Below, piece after piece: positions 16,038 through 24,717 of a DNA stretch of 64,000 nt. Numbering within the stretch: the stretch's first letter is position 1; every line of letters starts with the position of its first letter. The notes under the pieces were generated by a model. It did no database searches. It was not told the origin of the DNA and saw nothing but the letters and a program-made list of their open reading frames with translations. Origin of the DNA: Verrucomicrobiaceae bacterium UBA2429 (GTDB lineage: Bacteria > Verrucomicrobiota > Verrucomicrobiia > Verrucomicrobiales > Verrucomicrobiaceae); NCBI GenBank assembly GCA_002343505.1, contig DDQZ01000070.1:62001-126000 (forward strand). The letters run 5' to 3'. A program made the position numbers and the translations under genes.

Positions 16038-16082
16038 GCGGGGCTGCGAAGGCGCTTGTAACGCCGCCGCCCCGCCGTTTTG
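16038..16082 (+). terminator. Rho-independent terminator candidate
   Basis: GCGGGGC (16038-16044) pairs with GCCCCGC (16069-16075), with an inner GGCG/CGCC pair, followed by CGTTTTG. It lies 19 bases after the oxidoreductase stop. Confidence 0.5.
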
Positions 16083-16167
16083 TATGCGCGAAAGTTTTCA
16101 ACGGAAGCCCGCGCGGCGCGTCTTTAGGCACTGCCACAGCGTTTTAACGAAACCCTGACCCACGACC

Positions 16168-17754
16168 ATGAAACACATCCCCCTTCTCACACTCGCCCTC
16201 GCCTCCGCGCTGCCCTGCATGACAGGCGCCCAGGAAAACGGCAAACCCGCCGGCATCTCCGCCGCCGAATTCCACAGCCGTCTCACCAGGGACGCCGCCC
16301 CGCTGCCCGACGGCGGCCAGCTCAAAATGAGCTACGCCGACGTGGTGGACAAGATCCTGCCCAGCGTCGTCACCATCTTTTCCAAAGGCGGCAAATCCGG
16401 CGCGCCTGACGTGGAGGACATCCCGCCAAATCTGCGGCCCTTCTTTTATCACTTCTTCGGCGTGCCGCCTCCCGGCGAGGATGAGGAGGAGGAGCCCGCG
16501 CCGCGCGGACGCCGCGGCGCTCCCAGGCAGGCCCCTCCGCGCGAGATGCCGCAGCAGCGCGGAGTAGGCTCGGGCTTCATCATCTCCCAGGACGGCTACA
16601 TCATCACGAACAACCACGTCATCGCCGACGCGGAGGAAATCCAGGTGGCCGTGGAGCACAACGGCAGCTCGAAGAACTACAACGCCGAAGTCATCGGCGC
16701 GGACCCTCTCACCGATGTGGCCTTGATCAAAATCGAGGCATCCGGCCTGCCCACCGCCGTCATCGCGGACAGTGACAGGCTGCGCGTGGGCGACATCGTG
16801 CTGGCCGCCGGCGCCCCGATGGAGCTGAACCGCTCCGTGACCCAGGGCATCGTCAGCGCGCTGGGGCGCACCGGGCTGGGCATCGTCGGCAAAGGCAACA
16901 TGGCCGGCTACGAAGACTTCATCCAGACCGACGCCTCCATCAACCCCGGCAACTCCGGCGGCCCGCTTGTGGACGCGCTCGGTCGAGTCGTGGGCATCAA
17001 CACGGCCATCCTCTCGCGCAGCGGCGGCAACATCGGCATCGGCTTCGCCATCCCGATGAACATGGCTTTGAAAATCGTCGAGGACCTCATAGACAGCGGC
17101 TCGGTGCAGCGCGGCTACCTCGGCGTGCTCATCGGAGATCTGGATGATGAGAAGGCCTCCGTGCTCGGCCTCAAGGACCAGGGCGGCGCGCTCATCACCA
17201 AAGTCGGCGCGGAGTCGCCGGCGGAAAAAGCCGGGCTGGAAGTGGGTGACGTGGTCGTCGCCGTGAACGGCCAGCGCATTGACACAAGCGCCAAGCTGCG
17301 TCTCATCGTCAGCAGCCAGCGGCCAGGCACCGAAGTCGCCCTCGACGTGCTGCGCGAGGGGGCCAAATTGACCCTCAAAGCCCGGCTCGAGGAGCTGCCC
17401 CAGGAGGCCCTGGCCCAGATCAATCGAGGCGGCGAGTTGCCGCGCAAAGGCGGCTCCGGCGTCAGCAACGCCGAAATCGTGCCCGGCGTCACTGTGCAGA
17501 ATCTCACCCCCGCCACGCGCGAGCGCTACGATGTGCCCGCCGATGTGCAGGGAGTGGTGGTCACGACGATAGATACCGAGAGCCGCGCGGCCGCGATGGG
17601 CATTGAGGAGGGCGATGTCATCCAGCAGGTGAACCGCAAGCCTGTGCGCGCCGTGGGCGAGGCCGTGGAACTGGCGAAAAACAGCGTCAAAACCGTGCTG
17701 CTCCGCGTCTATCGCAAAGGTGACACGATGCTCTTCATGGTGAACCAGTCCTGA
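16168..17754 (+). CDS. HtrA/Do family periplasmic serine protease with two PDZ domains
   Basis: A 528-residue protein with a signal peptide ending near CMTGAQ. The catalytic triad is readable: H150 in TNNHVIA, D183 in LTDVALIK and S263 in PGNSGGPL. A low-complexity acidic and arginine-rich insert (about residues 103-130) sits between the N-terminal segment and the protease core, longer than in E. coli DegP. Two PDZ domains follow, at about 295-385 and 425-520 (GLEVGDVVVAVNGQRI; GIEEGDVIQQVNRKPV). The enzyme degrades or refolds damaged envelope proteins. It converges on the DUF6600 lipoprotein gene, with 12 bases between stops. Confidence 0.94.
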   Translation: MKHIPLLTLALASALPCMTGAQENGKPAGISAAEFHSRLTRDAAPLPDGGQLKMSYADVVDKILPSVVTIFSKGGKSGAPDVEDIPPNLRPFFYHFFGVPPPGEDEEEEPAPRGRRGAPRQAPPREMPQQRGVGSGFIISQDGYIITNNHVIADAEEIQVAVEHNGSSKNYNAEVIGADPLTDVALIKIEASGLPTAVIADSDRLRVGDIVLAAGAPMELNRSVTQGIVSALGRTGLGIVGKGNMAGYEDFIQTDASINPGNSGGPLVDALGRVVGINTAILSRSGGNIGIGFAIPMNMALKIVEDLIDSGSVQRGYLGVLIGDLDDEKASVLGLKDQGGALITKVGAESPAEKAGLEVGDVVVAVNGQRIDTSAKLRLIVSSQRPGTEVALDVLREGAKLTLKARLEELPQEALAQINRGGELPRKGGSGVSNAEIVPGVTVQNLTPATRERYDVPADVQGVVVTTIDTESRAAAMGIEEGDVIQQVNRKPVRAVGEAVELAKNSVKTVLLRVYRKGDTMLFMVNQS

Positions 17755-17766
17755 ACCGGGCCGGCA

Positions 17767-20235
17767 TCAACGCGAACGCCTGGGATCATCGGCGGACGAG
17801 CGCGGTCCCGGGCGTTGAGATGTGGACGGAGCACTGCGCGCCGGAGGAGGCGGCGGTGCGACCCTGGAGGGCGCTGGCGGCGTGATGCGCGCGGGTGGCG
17901 GCGCCTGGCGCTGGGCGCTTTGGCGCGCCGCCTGCTGCTGGGCTGCCTGCTGCTGGGCGGAGCGCCGCGCCATTTCCTGCCGGGCGGCTTCCACCTGGTC
18001 GCGCGCGCGGGCGGAGGCCTCCTCATTTTGACGGCGCAGTTGCTCGGATCTGCGCGCGGCTTCCTCCTGCTGTTGCTGTTGCAACTGTCTGCGGCGGGTG
18101 TCTTCCATCTGCCTTTGCTGCTCGGCGGCCCTCTGCCGCGAGGCATCCTCGAGTTGCTTGCGCGCGGCATCCTGCGCGGCTTTGGCGCGTGTGGCGGCGT
18201 CCTCCATCTTTTTGCGCGCGTCCTGCTGCTGGCGCGCCATTTCGGCGGCGCGGGCGCGGGCGGTCTCCGCGTCACGGGTGCGGCGGTCCATCTCGGCGCG
18301 CTGGGCCGTGTCCTGGGCGGCCTTGGCGCGCGCGGCGTCCTCGGATTTTTTGCGCGCCTCCTCCAGTTGGCGTTTCATTTCGGCGGCTCGGTTTTGGGCT
18401 TCGGTCTCGCGCGTGCGGCGGTCCATCTCGGCGCGCTGGGCCGCGTCCTGGGCGGCTTTGGCGCGCGCGGTGTCATCCATTTTTTTGCGGGCTTCCTCCT
18501 GCTGGCGTTCCATGGCTTCGGCACGCGCCTGGTCCTCCGCGGCTTCGCGGGAACGGCGGTCCGCCTCGGCTCGTTGTCTGGCCGCCTGATCGGCGCTGGT
18601 GCGCGCTGATTCGGCAATCTTTTTGCGGGCTTCCTCAAGCTGGCGCGCCATCTCCTGGGCGCGGCTGGCAGCGGCACCCTCGGCCTGCGAACGGCGGTCT
18701 GCCGACGGCTGGGTCGAGGGAACCGTTGGCTGCCCGCCAGCAGCGCCCGGCATCGGAGGGCGGCCGGCTTCGGAAGGGGGCCCGGCAGTTTCACGATCCC
18801 GACCCGGAATGGCCGGGCCGCGCCCGGATGGAACCGGCATTGTTGGAATGGCGGGCCGGACTTGCTCTCCCGGTCTGGCGGGTTCAGTGGCCGGGGGCCG
18901 CGTGCTGCCGGGCACCTCGCGCACCACGGTCGCGGGCGGGCTGTCAGGGGCGGGCGACGCGGGACGCGGATCACGCGCCTGCCGGGTGATCACATCGCGC
19001 AGGCTGGTGCGGTTTTCCTGGGGCACCTCGGACCAGCCGTCCACAAGTTCGGGCCGGCTGACGCGCTGGGAAATGCGGGGCAGGACAGCGGGGCGGTCGG
19101 CGCGCCCTGAAGGCAGCGGCGCGGCGGCCAGCACGACGCCGCCGTCGCGGCTGGTGCGCGCGAGGTGGGAGCGGTCGAGTTCGCGGTGGACCTCCACACG
19201 GGCGCGCGGCACCGGGCTGCCGAGGCGGCGCTCAAGCCAGGCGCGGTCCGGGCCGCCGCGATGCGCGAAGAAGCGGCTCTGCGACTGGTTGACCACGGTG
19301 ATGCTGGTCACATTCACTGTGGAGGCAAAAATGCGGGTCACGTTGGTGATGGACAGCCCGATGCTGGTGTAGCTGGAGCGGCCAAAATAGCTGCTCTGGA
19401 TGAAGAAGTAGCTGCTGGGGCTGAGACCGTACCGCACATCGCAATCGTGGCTGATGACGGTGACATTCAACCCGGGGCCGGGAGGCAGTGGCGCCCAGCC
19501 GATGTAGTCCGGCCCGGTCCTCCAGGAGACCCATGCGGGCGCCCATTCGCGTCCGGGAATCCACACCCATCCGTGCCGCGACACGCGCACCCAGCGCCCG
19601 TAATGATAGCAGGCCCAGCCAAAAGGTTCGCGGCTGTCCCAGGCCCAGCCGTGGTCGCTCCACATCCAGCGCCCGTCCATGTAGGGCCGCCAGGAGGCCT
19701 GCGCCGCCAGCCTGGGACGCCAGGCATAGCCGTAGCCTTCGACATCCAGCCAGTCTCCATGGGGGGAGAGCTGCTCATAAAAGAGCGAGTAGTCGGCGGC
19801 GGGGTCCACCCAGGGCTGGGCCACGGGCGCCTGGGGAAGAGGCTGCACCGGCGCCACGGGCTGAACCACAACGGGCGGGGCCTGCGGCTGCGGCTGGGTC
19901 AGCAGTTGGTCTCGCAGGGCGTCGGCTTTCTGGCGCGCAGTTTCAGCATCGGCCATGAGGCGGCGGTTTTCCTCCTCCATGGCCAGCAGCCGGGCCTGCA
20001 GCTCGGCGTTCTCCTTTTCCTGCATTTGGAGCTTCAAGTCGGCGAGTTCTTTCTGCATGGACTCGCCGCGCGCCTGCATGTCGGCGGCCTGCTGCTCATA
20101 GGCGGCCCGGGTTTCCTCCATCTGCCGGCGCAGCTCGTCCTGCGCGGCGGAGTTTGCCTGGAAGGCCGAGGGGTCGCAACCCGCAGTGAGGAACACCAGC
20201 AAACTGGAGACAAGGGGGAGGGATGTCGTTTTCAT
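17767..20235 (-). CDS. DUF6600-type lipoprotein with long repetitive coiled coil
   Basis: An 822-residue lipoprotein. ATG at 20235 gives a signal with lipobox LTAGC (Cys20), so the protein should be anchored in a membrane facing the periplasm or outside. Residues ~25-110 form a first coiled coil. A tryptophan-rich region follows (about 145-250: SPHGDWLDVEGYGYAWRP, GWAWDSREPFGWACYHYGRW), typical of DUF6600 proteins. The second half is an alanine, arginine and glutamate-rich coiled coil (about 500-760) made of near-repeats of about 45 residues around QRAEMDRRTR and EEARKKxEDAARAKAAQD. The tail is proline-rich. It is divergent from the OppB-like gene, with 77 bases between starts. Function unknown; envelope scaffolding is a guess. 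Confidence 0.78.
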   Translation of the reverse strand: MKTTSLPLVSSLLVFLTAGCDPSAFQANSAAQDELRRQMEETRAAYEQQAADMQARGESMQKELADLKLQMQEKENAELQARLLAMEEENRRLMADAETARQKADALRDQLLTQPQPQAPPVVVQPVAPVQPLPQAPVAQPWVDPAADYSLFYEQLSPHGDWLDVEGYGYAWRPRLAAQASWRPYMDGRWMWSDHGWAWDSREPFGWACYHYGRWVRVSRHGWVWIPGREWAPAWVSWRTGPDYIGWAPLPPGPGLNVTVISHDCDVRYGLSPSSYFFIQSSYFGRSSYTSIGLSITNVTRIFASTVNVTSITVVNQSQSRFFAHRGGPDRAWLERRLGSPVPRARVEVHRELDRSHLARTSRDGGVVLAAAPLPSGRADRPAVLPRISQRVSRPELVDGWSEVPQENRTSLRDVITRQARDPRPASPAPDSPPATVVREVPGSTRPPATEPARPGEQVRPAIPTMPVPSGRGPAIPGRDRETAGPPSEAGRPPMPGAAGGQPTVPSTQPSADRRSQAEGAAASRAQEMARQLEEARKKIAESARTSADQAARQRAEADRRSREAAEDQARAEAMERQQEEARKKMDDTARAKAAQDAAQRAEMDRRTRETEAQNRAAEMKRQLEEARKKSEDAARAKAAQDTAQRAEMDRRTRDAETARARAAEMARQQQDARKKMEDAATRAKAAQDAARKQLEDASRQRAAEQQRQMEDTRRRQLQQQQQEEAARRSEQLRRQNEEASARARDQVEAARQEMARRSAQQQAAQQQAARQSAQRQAPPPARITPPAPSRVAPPPPPARSAPSTSQRPGPRSSADDPRRSR

Positions 20236-20312
20236 GGCAATGCCTGAACAAAGACGAGGCGCGGGTGAATACCATTCGATTTCACGCGCGGATGCCGCCA
20301 TGATCCGCGCGC

Positions 20313-21233
20313 ATGGCCGTCTTTCTCATCCGTCGTTTGCTCAGCAGCCTGCTGGTGCTGTTCTTCGCGGTGTCACTCACTTTCCTGCTGACGCGCTCGC
20401 TGCCGAGCGGGCCTTTTGACAGGGAAAAGCTGGCCTCCGCGCAAGTGCGGGAGGCGCTGATGGCCAGGTACAAGCTGGATGGCACGCTGTGGCAGCAGTA
20501 CACGACTTACATGGGCGACCTGCTGCGCGGCGACCTGCGTGTGTCCTTCAAATACCGCGACTGGACGGTGGCGGAGATCCTGGCGCAAAAGCTGCCCGTC
20601 TCACTGCAGCTCGGCGCGCTGTCCTTCCTGCTCGCAAGCACGCTCGGCGTGCTGCTCGGCGCGCTGGCGGCGCTGCGGCGGGACACGCCGGTGGACTGGC
20701 TGGCCATGCTCGGCGCGCTGCTCGCCATCTCGATCCCATCCTTCATCACCGGGCCGGTGATGATCGCCGTCTTCGCGCTCTGGCTGGGCTGGCTGCCGGT
20801 GGCGGGCTGGGGCAGCCCGGCGCATCTGGTGCTGCCCGCCATTTGCCTGGCCGCCCCCTACACAGCCTATGTGGCGCGGCTGATGCGCAACAGCCTGCTG
20901 GATGTGCTCCAGAGCGACTTCCTGCGCACGGCCAAGGCCAAGGGCCTCTCCGACGCGCAAGCGCTGGCGCGCCATGCCATGAAGCCCGCCATCCTGCCTG
21001 TGGTGACTTTTCTCGGCCCGCTGGCGGCGCATCTGCTCACGGGTTCGATGATCATCGAGAGCGTCTTCAACATCTCCGGCGCGGGCGGAGTCTTCGTCAA
21101 CGCCATTCAGAACCGGGACGCCTTTCTGCTCTGCGGAGCGGTGGTCATCTACTGCTCCCTGCTGGTCTTCTTCAACCTCGTGGTGGACCTGCTTTACCGA
21201 GTGCTCGACAAGCGCATCCAGCTCCACGGCTGA
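20313..21233 (+). CDS. OppB/DppB-like ABC transporter permease
   Basis: A 306-residue integral membrane protein with the N-terminal signature of peptide/nickel permeases (RRLLSSLLVLFFAVSLTFLL), about six transmembrane helices, and the inner-membrane EAA-like loop ARLMRNSLLDVLQSDFLRTAKAKGLS. It would form part of an oligopeptide import channel. Unusually, the usual partners (OppC permease, ATPases, binding protein) are not next to it; a foldase gene follows after 100 bases. It may work with components encoded elsewhere. Confidence 0.88.
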   Translation: MAVFLIRRLLSSLLVLFFAVSLTFLLTRSLPSGPFDREKLASAQVREALMARYKLDGTLWQQYTTYMGDLLRGDLRVSFKYRDWTVAEILAQKLPVSLQLGALSFLLASTLGVLLGALAALRRDTPVDWLAMLGALLAISIPSFITGPVMIAVFALWLGWLPVAGWGSPAHLVLPAICLAAPYTAYVARLMRNSLLDVLQSDFLRTAKAKGLSDAQALARHAMKPAILPVVTFLGPLAAHLLTGSMIIESVFNISGAGGVFVNAIQNRDAFLLCGAVVIYCSLLVFFNLVVDLLYRVLDKRIQLHG

Positions 21234-21247
21234 CGGACACCGTGCCG

Positions 21248-21280
21248 CAAGGGCCAAAATGCGCGCCGGTTTTGGCCTTG
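21248..21280. terminator. Hairpin between permease and foldase genes
   Basis: CAAGGGCCAAAA pairs with TTTTGGCCTTG, an 11-bp stem with one bulged G and a 10-nt loop. There is no T-tract after it, so it may be a weak terminator or an mRNA-stability element. Confidence 0.4.
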
Positions 21281-21333
21281 CCGGAGCGTTCAATGGTGAG
21301 TAAGCGTCACGTCCACCCCCGCGTCCTCGATCC

Positions 21334-22311
21334 ATGTCCATGCGTCCCCTCATCCTTCTGGCCGTTCTGCCAGTCCTATCCGGCGCCGCCGCAGCCCAGT
21401 CCATGAGCAACGGCATCGCCGCCGTGGTCAACGGCAACCCCATCATGAAGTCCGAGGTGCGCGACTCGGTGAACGCGCAGGAGCAGATCCTCCGCTTTCA
21501 ATACCAGAACGACTCGAACCGGCTGCAGAAGGAGCTTTCCCAGCTCCGCGCCACCGCGCTGGACAGCCTCATAGACCGGGAGCTGGTGCTCGGAGAATTC
21601 AAGCGCCTGGGCGCCAGCATCAAAGCCCAGTGGGTGGATGACGACATCAACAGCATCGTGCGCGAGAGCTTCAAGGGCGACCGCGAGGCCTTCATCCGGG
21701 AGCTGACCAGCACCGGAGTCACCCTGAAGAAATTCCGCGAACTGCGCGAAAAGATGATGATCGTGCAGGCCATGCGCGGGAAAAAAGCCGCCGAGCAGCC
21801 TCCGGCCACCCCAAAGGAAGTGGAGGAGTATTACAGGAAGAACATTGATGCCTGGCGCAGCGGCGGGAAGGTGAAGATCAGCACCATCACGCTCTCCAAA
21901 TTAGGCACGGAACCCGGCTTCACCCTCGAAGGCCAGCGCAAGATCGCCGAGGAGCTGCGCGCTAAAATCACCAAAGGCGCGGACTTTGCCACCCTGGCGA
22001 AGACTTACTCCCAGGACAGCAAGGCCGAGGAAGGCGGCTCATGGGACTGGATGGGGCGCGAGGAAATGAACCCCTCCATCGCCAACGTGGCCTTTGGCAT
22101 GAAGGCGGGACAGATCAGCGAAATCATTGACGACCAGGCGGCCTACATCATCATCGCCTGCGACGCCATCCAGCACGGCGCCGCCAAGCCGATGAGCGAG
22201 GTGCGCGAGGAGATCGAGCGAGCCGTCTCTGCCGAAAAGTCCAAGGCCATCATTGACCAGTGGATGGAAAACCTGCGCAAGCGCGCGGTGATCAAGAAAT
22301 TTGGCTGGTAA
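21334..22311 (+). CDS. SurA/PrsA-like parvulin peptidyl-prolyl isomerase
   Basis: A 325-residue exported chaperone. The signal peptide ends near GAAAAQS. The N-terminal domain (IAAVVNGNPIMKSEVRD, about residues 28-150) matches SurA-type chaperone domains, with a helical region rich in charged residues. A parvulin (rotamase) domain spans about 175-280: KVKISTITLSKLG, GADFATLAKTYSQDSKAEEGG, and AFGMKAGQISEIIDDQAAYIIIA. It should assist folding of outer-membrane or secreted proteins, fitting the many large exported proteins in this region. ATG at 21334 or two codons later at 21340 are both possible. Confidence 0.9.
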   Translation: MSMRPLILLAVLPVLSGAAAAQSMSNGIAAVVNGNPIMKSEVRDSVNAQEQILRFQYQNDSNRLQKELSQLRATALDSLIDRELVLGEFKRLGASIKAQWVDDDINSIVRESFKGDREAFIRELTSTGVTLKKFRELREKMMIVQAMRGKKAAEQPPATPKEVEEYYRKNIDAWRSGGKVKISTITLSKLGTEPGFTLEGQRKIAEELRAKITKGADFATLAKTYSQDSKAEEGGSWDWMGREEMNPSIANVAFGMKAGQISEIIDDQAAYIIIACDAIQHGAAKPMSEVREEIERAVSAEKSKAIIDQWMENLRKRAVIKKFGW

Positions 22312-22328
22312 GTCCCATGCCAAAAGGA

Positions 22329-22370
22329 AAGCAGGGACGCGCGGCTCCCGACACACGCGCCCCTGCTCCT
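22329..22370. terminator. Bidirectional terminator candidate
   Basis: AGCAGGG (22331-22337) pairs with CCCTGCT (22362-22368), with an inner CGCG/CGCG pair, between the convergent foldase and PDZ genes. T-tracts are short on both sides. Confidence 0.45.
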
Positions 22371-22394
22371 TGGTTGCGGGGGTTGGATGCAAAA

Positions 22395-23597
22395 TCAAGG
22401 GCGGTCACGAGGACCGCTTGAAGAAGAACGCCTCTCAGGCGGCGGGCGGTTGCCTTCATCTTCACGAAATTCACCCCCGAAAGGCGGCGCGCCCTGCGAG
22501 TCACGCCGCAATTCCTCAAGCTGGCGCAGCTTGTCGCGCAGCGGCTCGGGGATTTCCCGGCGCTCGCGCTCGTCGTTCAGATTCCAACTGCGCTGCTCCC
22601 CGTCCCTGGGCGTGGCGGAGAAAATCACCCGGTCGCCCTCGCGCTTGAGCGTGTAGATGCCGCTCTCGTCGCTGCGGGTGATGGTGGAGGCCTCCCGCCT
22701 CTCCTCGCGGCGGTCCTCAATGCGCCCGGTCTGCGCTTCGGGCGGCTGCTCGCGCCGGGAAAAATCCGGCATGCCAGGCATCGAAGGCGGCGGTGGAAAA
22801 TGCCTGCCGTGCTCATGGGTCCACTCGCGCACGCGCTCCTGCCATTCACGCCAGGCCTTCTGATGCTGCTCCAGCTTCTCCCGCCATTCATTCATCTGCC
22901 GTCCGAGGTCATGGCCCCAGTCGCGCCAGGGACTCTCCGGGCCGGGCCTGCCTTCGCGCGGCGGCGAGTCCGGGAACCTGCCTCCCGGAGGCGGCGGTGC
23001 GAGGCGCGGCCCTGGAGGCCCCTGCTCGATCCGTGCTGGCACGGTGTTTTCACCGATCTCCACACCCACTTCGCGCTGCTCGCCCGCGGAGATGACCGTG
23101 AGCGCCACGCGCTCTCCCGCGCGCCGTTCCCGCACCAGGGCCTGGAGCTGCTCCATGCTGGCGAGGCGCTGGTCCTCGAAGCGGATCAAAATGTCGTCCT
23201 CCTTCAGTCCCGCCGCCTTGGCGGGACTCTCTGGCAGCACCTCGACCACGCGCAGGCCGAAGCCTTCGGCCAGCTTGAGATGCGCCCGCGCATCCACGCT
23301 CAAAGGCGCGGTGAGCACGCCGATGAAAGGCACCCTGCGGGTCTCCGGCTGGCGGCCGCGCTGCTCCGGGCGCTCGCGACTCCCCGGCTGCCCGCGCTCC
23401 GCTGGCGGCTCCGAGCGGCGGGGGTTTTCACCGGGACCGCGCCTGCCGCGCTCCGGCGGAGGAGCGTCGTCACGGCGCTCACGCGGCGGGCCGTCGGCGG
23501 GAGGTGGTGTGGATTTTCCCTCCTGGGCGGGCAGGTGGGATGCGGCGATCAGCGGCAGGCAAAACGCCGCCAAGCGGACAAGTGCATTGGGCTTCAT
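22395..23597 (-). CDS. Exported PDZ-domain protein
   Basis: A 400-residue protein. ATG at 23597 gives a signal peptide (KPNALVRLAAFCLPLIAASHLPAQ). A long Arg/Pro/Glu-rich low-complexity region follows (about 25-90), then a PDZ domain (about 95-180: PFIGVLTAPLSVDARAHL, GLRVVEVLPESPAKAAGLKE, DDILIRFEDQRLASMEQLQ). The last half is charged and helical. There is no protease domain, so it probably binds peptides or an HtrA-like partner. It is the last gene of a three-gene run after the ECF sigma factor and an anti-sigma-like protein, with 10 bases between genes; it may be a target or regulator of that pathway. Confidence 0.8.
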   Translation of the reverse strand: MKPNALVRLAAFCLPLIAASHLPAQEGKSTPPPADGPPRERRDDAPPPERGRRGPGENPRRSEPPAERGQPGSRERPEQRGRQPETRRVPFIGVLTAPLSVDARAHLKLAEGFGLRVVEVLPESPAKAAGLKEDDILIRFEDQRLASMEQLQALVRERRAGERVALTVISAGEQREVGVEIGENTVPARIEQGPPGPRLAPPPPGGRFPDSPPREGRPGPESPWRDWGHDLGRQMNEWREKLEQHQKAWREWQERVREWTHEHGRHFPPPPSMPGMPDFSRREQPPEAQTGRIEDRREERREASTITRSDESGIYTLKREGDRVIFSATPRDGEQRSWNLNDERERREIPEPLRDKLRQLEELRRDSQGAPPFGGEFREDEGNRPPPERRSSSSGPRDRP

Positions 23598-23607
23598 GGT
23601 CGCGGGG

Positions 23608-24072
23608 TTATTGATAAGACACAGGCAGCACGAAGCTCTCCTCGCGCGGCATTTCGACGGTGATGTGAGCGCCATCGCGCGGGTCAATCCATGCCTGGCG
23701 CTCCAGCGAGTAAAGGCGAACACGCTGCTCGTGGGTCTGCGAGGCCTCGTTGAAGGCGATGCCCTCGTCCTCCGTGCGCACAATCTCGCGGATGGTGCCC
23801 GCCGGAAGCAGGCCGGGAGTCTGGAAATTGACGGCCACCCTTGGAGCGGCAGGAGTTTCCGGCTGGACCAGCGTCATCACCGCCAGCGCCGCGGCCGCGC
23901 CGGCGCCCGCCCAAAGCGCGGGCATCATCCAGCGCGCCGCGCTGCGGCGGAGGGGCTGGCGCAGCCATTGCTGGTCGAGCTCCAGCTCATGCGCCACCCG
24001 GCGCTCAAGCGCGGGCGAGGGGCCGCGCGGAGACAGGCCGGAGAGCAGGGTTTCGATGTCAGATTCGTTCAT
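23608..24072 (-). CDS. Single-pass membrane protein, probable anti-sigma factor
   Basis: A 154-residue protein with an acidic N-terminal region of about 45 residues, one transmembrane helix (about 49-70: WMMPALWAGAGAAAALAVMTLV) and a periplasmic domain of about 85 residues. Its start overlaps the stop of the ECF sigma gene in an ATGA arrangement, which implies translational coupling. No zinc-binding HxxxCxxC anti-sigma motif is present, so the anti-sigma role is inferred from topology and gene order only. Confidence 0.62.
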   Translation of the reverse strand: MNESDIETLLSGLSPRGPSPALERRVAHELELDQQWLRQPLRRSAARWMMPALWAGAGAAAALAVMTLVQPETPAAPRVAVNFQTPGLLPAGTIREIVRTEDEGIAFNEASQTHEQRVRLYSLERQAWIDPRDGAHITVEMPREESFVLPVSYQ

Positions 24073-24647
24073 GGCAGGGTTTCAGCGGGTTGAGGAAAAA
24101 GAAAGACATTCCCGGCGGCAGTCGGGGACTCCATGAGCAGCTCGTGCCTTCTGGGTGCCAGGCGTTTTTGCAGCGCCTGCAGCGCGTAACGGTAGCGGCC
24201 CGATATGGTGTTGATGGACTCGCCCATGGCGGAGGCGATCTCGGCAAAGGTCAGCCCGCCCCAGAGCTTGAGCGTGACCACCTCGCGCTGGGCCTCGGGC
24301 AGCGCCTCCAGCGCCTCCTGGACAATGGCGGCGGTCTCTTTCTGCTCCGGCGTCGGATCGAACACCGGCGCGTCCCCCTGCGGCAGCGCCACCTCTGAGG
24401 CGGCCTCGCGCGCCGCGCGGCGCTGCTGGCTGCGGCGCTGGTCCAGGGCGATGGTGCGCACGGCGGCATACAGCAGCGGGATGTGGTTTTCATCGCCGCC
24501 AGGAAACCGCCGCCACCAGCGCACGAAGGCCATCTGCACCACATCCTCCGCGTCCGCCCGCGAAGGGCAGAGCTGGCAGGCGTAGAGAAGCAGTCGCGGA
24601 GCGACCTGCTCGAAGCAGCGTTTCCAGATGTCAGCGGCGGGGGCCAT
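24069..24647 (-). CDS. ECF RNA polymerase sigma factor
   Basis: A 192-residue protein. ATG at 24647 is chosen because the sigma-2 region begins soon after it. Region 2 is readable as CQLCPSRADAEDVVQMAFVRWW, and region 4 as LEALPEAQREVVTLKLWGGLTFAEIASAMGESINTISGRYRYALQAL, containing the helix-turn-helix. A short C-terminal extension (about 25 residues) follows. It heads an operon with the anti-sigma-like and PDZ proteins, an arrangement expected for an envelope-signal response. Confidence 0.92.
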   Translation of the reverse strand: MAPAADIWKRCFEQVAPRLLLYACQLCPSRADAEDVVQMAFVRWWRRFPGGDENHIPLLYAAVRTIALDQRRSQQRRAAREAASEVALPQGDAPVFDPTPEQKETAAIVQEALEALPEAQREVVTLKLWGGLTFAEIASAMGESINTISGRYRYALQALQKRLAPRRHELLMESPTAAGNVFLFPQPAETLP

Positions 24648-24717
24648 GCGGGGGTTCAACCGCGTAACGACGCCCGTGTTTCTTTTTGTGTGCCGGTCTG
24701 AAAAAACACACCGCCAA

